In this document: one piece after another, positions 1 to 4,988 of the stretch
How positions within the stretch are numbered: the first letter of the stretch is position 1
Layout of the letters: each line of letters begins with the position of its first letter
DNA from: DATKMS01 sp041497995
GTDB lineage: Bacteria; Desulfobacterota; Binatia; HRBIN30
DNA: 10,863 nt
Direction: 5' to 3'
Assembly (NCBI GenBank): GCA_041497995.1
Contig: JBGQHM010000230.1
Coordinates: 1-10,863 of the forward strand
Notes under the pieces: model-generated
What the model was told of the DNA's origin: nothing
Database searches by the model: none
Seen by the model: only the letters and a program-made list of their open reading frames with translations
Position numbers and translations under genes: made by a program

Positions 1-51
1 AGCAGAGAGGATCTCGTGGAGTGGCTGCGCGAGCATATCCGCGCAACGTGA
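1..51 (+). CDS. C-terminal tail of an unidentified gene entering from the left edge
   Basis: Reading frame 1 is open from the first base and ends in TGA at 49-51. It gives 16 residues ending in DLVEWLREHIRAT. The peptide looks like a natural amphipathic C-terminal helix with alternating acidic, basic and hydrophobic residues. It would converge on the lipoprotein gene, whose stop lies 55 bases further on. The 54 bases between the two stops show no convincing hairpin with a T-run. The fragment is far too short to assign a family, and other frames are also open here, so this is a weak call. Confidence 0.35.
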   Translation, partial: SREDLVEWLREHIRAT

Positions 52-105
52 CGCCGAGCGGACGCACGGGAGAGACGCGCGGCGCGGAAGACCGGCGTTA
101 GCGGC

Positions 106-888
106 TCAGTTCCCGCCCCCGTACCCGACCTGCACGTTCACCGAACCGCGCGGCTCAACCTTCACGCGCTGCTCCTTGGTCCCAAGCTTCTCCTGCCACA
201 CCGCAACCACGTACTCGCCAGGCGGCACGTTAGCGAGCGTCACCGCGCCGGTCGCCGGCGTCACGGCAACGTACGGGTTGGGAACGACGGCAAGGTACGC
301 GCTCATCCACGGATGGATGTCGCAGCCCACTGGAATGGCGATCTCGGGCTTGTCGAACGTCAGGGTCCGCTTCGAGCCCTGGCGGCTCATCAGGAAGTTG
401 AAGGCGGTCACGATCTGCGGACGGGCGTGCACATTGTGCGCTTCCGGATCGCTGTTCAAGAAGTCCACCGCCTGCCCCACCATCGCGGCCGCGACGTGCG
501 GATGATAGACGCAGCCTTTCTGGTCCATGACGACGGGCTCGCTGGGCGGCGCGAATACCCACTTGTCCAACCCTTCCTTGATCCAGACCACGGCGTTGGC
601 GAGATGCCCGTCCTGCACCAGCAGCGAGTTGTCGGTCACCGGCTCCTGGTGCTGTGCCGCACACTGCGGCGCGATGCGCATGTCGAACACCGCCGGGGTC
701 GGCACCGCGCCGGTATACGACACGTCGACGTGAATCGTGCCGGCAGTCGCCGGATCCACCGGCGTGGCGACCACCGCTTGCTTCGGCGGCGCGGACGAAT
801 CGCTGCAGCTGGCAAGGATGCAGAGGAAAGCCAGCAACAGGTGTGGAAGAGAGGCCCCTTCCGCTGCTCGACGCAGGCGTGTGCGCAC
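106..888 (-). CDS. Cupredoxin-like lipoprotein with carboxypeptidase-regulatory-like C-terminus
   Basis: A 260-residue envelope lipoprotein, probably a small copper redox protein. The n-region is MRTRLRR, followed by a hydrophobic stretch and the lipobox LASC, so acylation is expected at Cys28. The mature part holds a cupredoxin-type ligand set: His151 or His154 in DPEAHNVHARP, then Cys189, His192 and Met195 in the Cys-x2-His-x2-Met motif of VGCDIHPWM. This is the usual His/Cys/His/Met arrangement of type-1 copper sites. Residues 206-255 (ATGAVTLANVPPGEYVVAVW) look like the beta-sandwich of carboxypeptidase-regulatory-like domains, as in proteins often labelled methylamine utilization or plastocyanin-like. 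No CxxCH haem motif is present. I chose the GTG start because GGAGGAG lies just upstream and it places the signal peptide correctly; the frame runs on upstream only as an overlap with the repressor gene. The gene follows that repressor after 32 bases and is probably the last gene of the operon. Copper binding is inferred from the motif. Confidence 0.85.
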   Translation of the reverse strand: MRTRLRRAAEGASLPHLLLAFLCILASCSDSSAPPKQAVVATPVDPATAGTIHVDVSYTGAVPTPAVFDMRIAPQCAAQHQEPVTDNSLLVQDGHLANAVVWIKEGLDKWVFAPPSEPVVMDQKGCVYHPHVAAAMVGQAVDFLNSDPEAHNVHARPQIVTAFNFLMSRQGSKRTLTFDKPEIAIPVGCDIHPWMSAYLAVVPNPYVAVTPATGAVTLANVPPGEYVVAVWQEKLGTKEQRVKVEPRGSVNVQVGYGGGN

Positions 889-891
889 GTT

Positions 892-898
892 CTCCTCC
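892..898 (-). promoter_or_regulatory. Ribosome-binding site that fixes the GTG start of the lipoprotein
   Basis: On the minus strand GGAGGAG is followed by AAC and then GTG at 888-886. The core GGAGG sits five bases from the start codon. No comparable site precedes any other in-frame start, and this GTG places the basic n-region and lipobox at normal distances. Confidence 0.75.
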
Positions 899-920
899 AA
901 CGCAGTCCGGTTGGCGCGAA

Positions 921-1337
921 TCAGTGCGGGGCCGCCGCCGGCCGCTTGCTCTCGGCGGTCTCCCGGCACTGCGGGCAGATGCCGTACATGGTGAGCGCGT
1001 GGCTGTGGACGGCGTAGCCGGCACGCCCGAGCTCGGGCCACCTCGGCCGCATGCTCCGCTTGCGCAACAAGTCGGTCACCGTGCCACATCCCTCGCACAT
1101 AAAATGGTCGTGGTCCTCCAGCATGCCGTCGTAGCGCGCCGCCCGATCCGCCAGCTGGACCACGCGGATCTGTTGCTGAGCCGCCAACTTCTGCAAGTTC
1201 CGATAGACGGTTCCCAAGCTGACCCGCGGCAGCTTGCGGCGCACGCGGCGATGCACCTCCTCCGCGCTGGGGTGGTCGTGTGCCGCGTTCACCACGTCGG
1301 CCACGGCGGCAAGCTGGCGCGTGCGCCGTTCTCTCAT
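921..1337 (-). CDS. PerR-like Fur-family peroxide/metal-responsive repressor
   Basis: A 138-residue cytoplasmic DNA-binding regulator of usual Fur-family length. The N-terminal winged helix covers about residues 8-65, with the recognition-helix signature SLGTVYRNLQKL. Two CxxC pairs, Cys81/Cys84 and Cys121/Cys124, form the structural zinc site. The regulatory metal ligands known from Bacillus PerR appear to be conserved: His22 (in HPSAEE), Asp70 (RYD), His76 and His78 (DHDHF) and Asp89 (VTDL). Asp rather than Glu at the last position is the feature that separates PerR from Fur, so I favour a peroxide sensor in which iron-catalysed histidine oxidation releases DNA. The ATG at 1337 overlaps the TGA of the DUF3501 gene (ATGA), with GGAAG just upstream, which indicates translational coupling. 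A much longer in-frame extension exists but only reads through DUF3501. Its likely target is the palindrome before rubrerythrin. The symbol perR is not assigned because the signal has to be shown experimentally. Confidence 0.92.
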   Translation of the reverse strand: MRERRTRQLAAVADVVNAAHDHPSAEEVHRRVRRKLPRVSLGTVYRNLQKLAAQQQIRVVQLADRAARYDGMLEDHDHFMCEGCGTVTDLLRKRSMRPRWPELGRAGYAVHSHALTMYGICPQCRETAESKRPAAAPH

Positions 1338-1933
1338 GCGGCTTCCAGGTCCTGCGCCAACGAGCGGCGCACGGCGTCGTCGATCACCACATGGTGACGG
1401 TAGTTGGGATGGTCGATGATCAGCCGCACCGGCTGCGCCGGGTCGAGGAACGCCCGCCGTGCGGCGTCGTTGAACGGGAAGCGCACGTACTGGACCGCAC
1501 TGAGCTTGTCCTCTTTGCTGCGCCCGGCTTCGAACGCGCCGCGAATGCGCACTCCCGTGCCCGGCGCCACGCCACCGATCTCCATCGTGACAGCTTCGTC
1601 GATACCGATGAGGCTGACGAGGCGCTTGCGGATCTCGGTCTCCTCCGTGATCTCGATGAGCATGGTCGCGCTGAGCTCGCCGGGGTTGGGAATGAGCGCG
1701 TTGTACACCTCGAGCTCCTCGCGCACGCGGTCGAGGTCGGTGAGGTGCTCGGCGCGCAGCATCTCGTGGATCTGGAACCACATCGTGTCGTGGTTCTCGA
1801 AGACGAACGTCACCTGATCGCCCACCGACACGCGCCGGTGTTTCTTCAGCGCGATGATGCGTTCGCGGCGCTCGGCACGCGCTTGCTCGTAGCGCTCCAA
1901 GCCCATGATTTCGTCGAGCGTAACTTTCTTCAT
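1334..1933 (-). CDS. DUF3501 family protein
   Basis: A 199-residue soluble protein with no signal peptide or membrane segment. It matches the DUF3501 family by its N-terminus (MKKVTLDEIMGLERYEQ) and by RRVSVGDQVTFVFENHDT, a Gln-Ile-His-Glu-Met-Leu segment and NPGELSATMLIEI. The biochemical function of the family is unknown. Family members are known to sit beside rubrerythrin, often with an Fe-S oxidoreductase and a Fur-type regulator, so a role in peroxide or iron handling is inferred from context only. No Fe-S oxidoreductase is present here. The start at 1933 is chosen because the family begins at this Met; a longer frame would run back into rubrerythrin. No clear Shine-Dalgarno sequence precedes it, which is unusual for this operon. 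It lies 95 bases after rubrerythrin, with a strong hairpin in the gap, and overlaps the repressor gene by four bases. Confidence 0.9.
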   Translation of the reverse strand: MKKVTLDEIMGLERYEQARAERRERIIALKKHRRVSVGDQVTFVFENHDTMWFQIHEMLRAEHLTDLDRVREELEVYNALIPNPGELSATMLIEITEETEIRKRLVSLIGIDEAVTMEIGGVAPGTGVRIRGAFEAGRSKEDKLSAVQYVRFPFNDAARRAFLDPAQPVRLIIDHPNYRHHVVIDDAVRRSLAQDLEAA

Positions 1934-1983
1934 CGGCGTGGAAGCGCTGCGATCGTCGCGGCAGGAGTGGCCGCCAACGAGCA

Positions 1984-2012
1984 GGCGGGGCACGGACTCA
2001 GCCGGCCCCGCC
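1984..2012 (-). promoter_or_regulatory. Strong intra-operon RNA hairpin between rubrerythrin and DUF3501
   Basis: In the minus-strand transcript GGCGGGGC-CGG pairs with CCG-GCCCCGCC around the six-base loop CTGAGT. This makes an eleven-pair, almost all G-C stem with one bulged base. It begins 17 bases after the rubrerythrin stop. No U-run follows, so it is not a standard intrinsic terminator. Likely roles are protection of the rubrerythrin message from 3' decay or partial attenuation, giving more rubrerythrin than downstream products. These roles are inferred. Confidence 0.5.
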
Positions 2013-2028
2013 CCGCAGGTCGATTCAC

Positions 2029-2454
<426 letters not shown>

Positions 2455-2460
2455 TCTTTG

Positions 2461-2467
2461 ACCTCCC
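2461..2467 (-). promoter_or_regulatory. Strong ribosome-binding site of rubrerythrin
   Basis: GGGAGGT lies on the minus strand seven bases (GGAGG core) before the ATG at 2454. Its first two G bases are also the last bases of the upstream palindrome. Confidence 0.8.
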
Positions 2468-2490
2468 TAACAGGAATTGTTCCTGTTAGG
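2466..2490 (-). promoter_or_regulatory. Perfect 25-bp palindrome, likely operator of the rubrerythrin operon
   Basis: The arm CCTAACAGGAA and its exact reverse complement TTCCTGTTAGG are separated by three bases. The site starts at the end of the -10 region and covers the expected transcription start, which is the classic position for repression by steric block. Only part of it would be transcribed and no T-run follows, so a DNA operator is more likely than a terminator. The PerR-like repressor of the same operon is the obvious candidate ligand. The sequence is not the AT-rich 7-1-7 box of Bacillus PerR, and an Rrf2-type regulator cannot be excluded. Confidence 0.7.
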
Positions 2491-2517
2491 TATCGCTGAA
2501 GGCAACCAAGGTGTCAA
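2489..2517 (-). promoter_or_regulatory. Sigma-70-type promoter of the rubrerythrin operon
   Basis: On the minus strand the -35 is TTGACA (2517-2512, six of six). After exactly 17 bases it is followed by GATACC (2494-2489), a poor -10 with three of six matches. The expected start is near 2482, inside the palindrome, leaving a leader of about 28 bases with the Shine-Dalgarno sequence. A strong -35 with a weak -10 fits a regulated promoter. Confidence 0.6.
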
Positions 2518-2590
2518 TCCCCCCGCGGGAGACCGAGAGCAGGCGACAGTGGCGGTGCGCAACCCACCGTGAGGATGACGTAGAGAGAGA

Positions 2591-3199
2591 CTACAGAAGA
2601 CCGAGCGCACGGACGCTGGGCCGTTCGCGCAGGCGTCCGATCCAGGCGGCGACGTTGTGCAAGCGGGCATCGACTTCCACCCCAAGTTGTCCGAGGATCA
2701 TCACTCGTGGCGCGAACGCGATATCAGCGAGCGTGAACTCGCCAACCAGGAACTGCTTGCCATCCAACGCGCCTTCCAGGCGACCGAGAACGCGGCCGAT
2801 TTCGGCTTGATAGCGGCGCAGACGCTCCGCGTCGCGTTCCGCCTCCGGTTTGTGCAGCTCTGTAAGGATGAAGCCCGCCGGTGGCATGAAGGAATTGTCG
2901 CAAAAGTCTTCGAGCTGTCGCACGCGTGCGCGGCCAGCGGAATCTTCGGGCATCAGCTGGGGGTTCGGGTACTCCTCGTCGAGGTATTCGTCGATGATCG
3001 TCGAATCGTATACCACAACATCGTCGTCGATCAGGACGGGCACTCTGCCGTAGGGATTGAGCTTCAGAAACTCAGGTGTTTTCTGCTCACCCTTATGCAA
3101 GTCCACGTGAACACGTTCATATTCCAGATCCTTCTCGGCGAGAACGATCCGGACTTTCTGACAGAAGGGGCAATCCGGGTAGTCATACAGTCTGATCAT
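2591..3199 (-). CDS. Glutathione S-transferase / SspA-like protein with glutaredoxin CPFC motif
   Basis: A 202-residue cytoplasmic protein of the GST superfamily. The N-terminal thioredoxin fold (about residues 1-78) contains the glutaredoxin-type motif Cys10-Pro-Phe-Cys13 at the start of helix 1, the cis-proline at Pro54 in GRVPVLIDDD, and the Asp65-Ser66 pair that usually holds the glutathione gamma-glutamyl group. The helical C-terminal domain (about 90-202) carries the GST folding motif FTLADIAFAP. Candidates are a GST with thiol-transferase activity or an SspA-like stress protein; the CxxC motif argues for redox activity on glutathione mixed disulphides. I use the ATG at 3199 rather than TTG at 3202 because AAAAAGGGGGG ends six bases before the ATG. 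It stands 111 bases after lipA and 136 bases before rubrerythrin on the same strand, with no clear terminator on either side, so it may be its own unit. Its exact substrate cannot be told from sequence. Confidence 0.9.
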   Translation of the reverse strand: MIRLYDYPDCPFCQKVRIVLAEKDLEYERVHVDLHKGEQKTPEFLKLNPYGRVPVLIDDDVVVYDSTIIDEYLDEEYPNPQLMPEDSAGRARVRQLEDFCDNSFMPPAGFILTELHKPEAERDAERLRRYQAEIGRVLGRLEGALDGKQFLVGEFTLADIAFAPRVMILGQLGVEVDARLHNVAAWIGRLRERPSVRALGLL

Positions 3200-3310
3200 C
3201 AAATTCCCCCCTTTTTGCCTTTACGGCCCACGCCCTGCGCCGCACAACATCGCAGAAAACCATTGGCGTGTCCACCCAGAATGCCCGTGAAGTCGGTAAG
3301 AAAAGCGGCT

Positions 3311-4165
3311 TTAGGCGACGTGTTGCCAGGCGTGATACGAGCTGCGAACGAGCGGGCCCGACTCGACGTGCCGGAAGCCGAAGTGGAGCGCTTCGTCGCG
3401 CAAGGCCGCGAACTCGGCCGGGGGCAGGTACCGTTCTACCGGCAGCTGCGATGACGATGGGCGCAGGTACTGCCCAAGGGTGAGGATGTTGCACCCGACC
3501 GCCCCAAGGTCGGCGAACACCCCCCGTAACTCGTCGTGCTCCTCCCCCAGACCCAACATGAGGCCGGTCTTCGTCAACAGCCCCGGCCGGTGGAGCTTGG
3601 CGTGGCGGAGGAGCTCGATTGAGCGCTCGTACCGTGCCCCCGGGCGCACCCGCCGGTAGAGCCGCGGCACCGTCTCCGTGTTGTGGTTGAGGATATCGAC
3701 CGGAGCATCGACGATGGTATCGACTGCCGCCAGGTCGCCTTTGAAGTCAGGAACCAACATCTCGACGGTACACTCGGGCACGCTGGCCTTGATTGCTTGA
3801 GCGGTCCGGGCAAAGTGCCCTGCCCCGCCATCCGGCAGATCGTCGCGGTCGACGGAGGTGACCACGACATGACGGAGGCCCAGTCGCGCCACCCCCTCAG
3901 CCACCCGCTCCGGCTCGTCCAGATCGACCGCAACCGGTCGTCCATGAGCCACCGCACAGAAGGAGCAGTTACGCGTGCAGACATCGCCGAGGAGCATGAA
4001 CGTCGCCGTCTTGTGATCCCAGCACTCGCCGACGTTGGGACAGTGCGCTTCCTCGCAGACCGTGTGCAGCCGCAGGTCCTTCACGACACGCTTGGTCTCG
4101 AAGAACGCCTCGCCGGACGGCGCTCGGACCTTGATCCATTCAGGATGTCGGCGCGCCACGGTCAT
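3311..4165 (-). CDS. lipA: Lipoyl synthase
   Basis: A 284-residue radical SAM enzyme that inserts two sulphur atoms at C6 and C8 of protein-bound octanoyl groups, giving lipoyl groups on the E2 subunits of 2-oxoacid dehydrogenases and on glycine cleavage H protein. The auxiliary 4Fe-4S cluster, the sacrificial sulphur source, is bound by Cys37, Cys42 and Cys48 (CEEAHCPNVGEC) and by the second serine of the C-terminal RSSYHA motif. The radical SAM cluster is Cys63-x3-Cys67-x2-Cys70 (CTRNCSFC). Length and motif spacing are normal, though the tail after RSSY is short. I chose the ATG at 4165, which overlaps the lipB stop as ATGA and indicates translational coupling; GTG at 4174 would add only three residues. 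The pair transcribes from the divergent region right of lipB. All key residues are intact. Confidence 0.98.
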   Translation of the reverse strand: MTVARRHPEWIKVRAPSGEAFFETKRVVKDLRLHTVCEEAHCPNVGECWDHKTATFMLLGDVCTRNCSFCAVAHGRPVAVDLDEPERVAEGVARLGLRHVVVTSVDRDDLPDGGAGHFARTAQAIKASVPECTVEMLVPDFKGDLAAVDTIVDAPVDILNHNTETVPRLYRRVRPGARYERSIELLRHAKLHRPGLLTKTGLMLGLGEEHDELRGVFADLGAVGCNILTLGQYLRPSSSQLPVERYLPPAEFAALRDEALHFGFRHVESGPLVRSSYHAWQHVA

Positions 4166-4818
4166 GCGTGACACTCTTCAACGTCGCGTGGCTGAGTGTA
4201 TCCGAAGGCAGCGCGAAACCGACTTTCGATGCGCGCGGCGACCGCCGTCATCGACGGCGCCGTTCCGAGCTCCACGGCCATCGACGTCATGCGCACATCG
4301 GGCATACGGCACGGGACGATGTGGGCAAAGAAGCGCAGGTCGGTCGATACGTTCAGGGCGATGCCGTGGAACGTCGTCCAGCGACGCACCCCGACGCCGA
4401 TCGAGGCGATCTTCGCGCCACCGACCCAGACGCCGGTCATACCATCCTGGCGGGCGGCCGCGATCCCAAAGTCCGCACAGACACCGATCAAGACGCCCTC
4501 CAAGGTCCGCACGTAGCGGTGAACGTCGCGCCCGCCGTGTCGCAGCATGATGATTGGATACGCGACCAATTGCCCCGGTCCGTGGAAGGTGACGCCGCCG
4601 CCGCGACTGATGCGGAAGACGGGGACGCCGAGAATCTGATCGGCGCCGCGCAGATCCTCTGCGTCCGCACCGCGTCCCAAGGTGAAAACGGGCAAGTGCT
4701 CCAGCAGCAACAGGTAGTCCTGCGCCTCACCGGCAACCTTGCGGGCGACCAGCTCCTCCTGCACTGCCAGCGCCGCCTCGTAAGGACAGACCCCCAGGTT
4801 GCGGACCACGAGCTCCAT
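4162..4818 (-). CDS. lipB: Octanoyl-ACP:protein N-octanoyltransferase
   Basis: A 218-residue cytoplasmic transferase that moves octanoate from acyl-carrier protein onto lipoyl-domain lysines, the substrate for LipA. The family signature RGGGVTFHGPGQ is at residues 72-83. The catalytic lysine is Lys136 in GGAKIASIG and the catalytic cysteine is Cys170 in HIVPC, after FHGIALNVSTDL. The start at 4818 (MELVVRNLGV) aligns with the known N-terminus of E. coli LipB, but no Shine-Dalgarno sequence precedes it. The frame continues to an ATG at 4914, which would add 32 low-complexity, Arg/Ala-rich residues. That ATG lies only about seven bases from the likely transcription start, so a short-leader start there is possible. 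The gene overlaps lipA by four bases and shares its upstream region with the divergent giant gene. Confidence 0.95.
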   Translation of the reverse strand: MELVVRNLGVCPYEAALAVQEELVARKVAGEAQDYLLLLEHLPVFTLGRGADAEDLRGADQILGVPVFRISRGGGVTFHGPGQLVAYPIIMLRHGGRDVHRYVRTLEGVLIGVCADFGIAAARQDGMTGVWVGGAKIASIGVGVRRWTTFHGIALNVSTDLRFFAHIVPCRMPDVRMTSMAVELGTAPSMTAVAARIESRFRAAFGYTQPRDVEECHA

Positions 4819-4919
4819 GTTGGTGTTCAAGGTAGTCGAAGCGTCCCGGTCCCGCAACGCGATCGCGCTCCTAGCGATTGGCACCGCCCGCGCATGGACG
4901 AACGTTGCCGCCATGCATC

Positions 4920-4949
4920 TTGACTATATTGTACAGAGCATAGTACAAC
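4920..4949 (+). promoter_or_regulatory. Candidate promoter of the giant secreted-protein gene
   Basis: TTGACT (4920-4925, five of six -35 matches) is followed after 18 bases by TACAAC (4944-4949, four of six -10 matches). The expected start near 4956 would give a leader of about 33 bases. It overlaps the opposite promoter for lipBA almost completely. Confidence 0.4.
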
Positions 4950-4957
4950 TCATTCAA
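4928..4957 (-). promoter_or_regulatory. Candidate promoter of lipBA
   Basis: On the minus strand TTGAAT (4957-4952) is followed after 18 bases by TACAAT (4933-4928, five of six -10 matches). Transcription would start near 4921. This leaves about 103 bases of leader if translation starts at 4818, or about seven if it starts at ATG 4914. Confidence 0.45.
4929..4948. promoter_or_regulatory. Inverted repeat TTGTAC-N8-GTACAA between back-to-back promoters
   Basis: Six-base arms TTGTAC and GTACAA are separated by eight bases. The symmetry may be an operator for both genes. It may equally arise because the two divergent -10 boxes (TACAAT and TACAAC) each form one arm. It lies in a gap that is visibly richer in A and T than the surrounding genes. 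Confidence 0.45.
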
Positions 4958-4960
4958 TAC

Positions 4961-4978
4961 CAACATCACATGATGTTG
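4961..4978. repeat. Perfect 18-bp palindrome CAACATCA-CA-TGATGTTG
   Basis: Eight-base perfect arms surround a two-base spacer. It lies ten bases upstream of the ATG of the giant gene and just past the lipBA -35 region. A dimeric repressor site is the best guess, placed to affect both directions. In RNA the two-base loop is too tight for a full hairpin and no T-run follows, so it is not a terminator. Confidence 0.5.
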
Positions 4979-4988
4979 CAGCAACGAG

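Noticed and set aside
921..1781. Extended 286-residue version of the PerR-like repressor
   Set aside because: The extra N-terminal part is the wrong-frame reading of DUF3501. Family length and the ATGA overlap support the start at 1337.
1984..2012. Intrinsic terminator after rubrerythrin
   Set aside because: The stem is strong but the following bases (TGCTCGTTGG) hold no U-run, so I list it as a hairpin of unknown role instead.
2521..2590. Terminator between the GST-like gene and rubrerythrin
   Set aside because: Only a five-base stem (CGGTG/CACCG) is visible and it has no T-run in the direction of transcription.
3200..3310. Separate promoter for the GST-like gene in the gap after lipA
   Set aside because: The best -35 (TTGTGC) and -10 (TAAAGG) candidates match poorly, so I cannot support a promoter or a terminator here.
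2657..3454. Plus-strand open frame (265 codons) opposite the GST-like gene and lipA end
   Set aside because: It is antisense to two recognised families, has no ribosome-binding site and no motif.
4168..4923. Plus-strand open frame (251 codons) opposite lipB
   Set aside because: It exactly shadows lipB, whose signature and catalytic residues are intact; the antisense product shows no family pattern.
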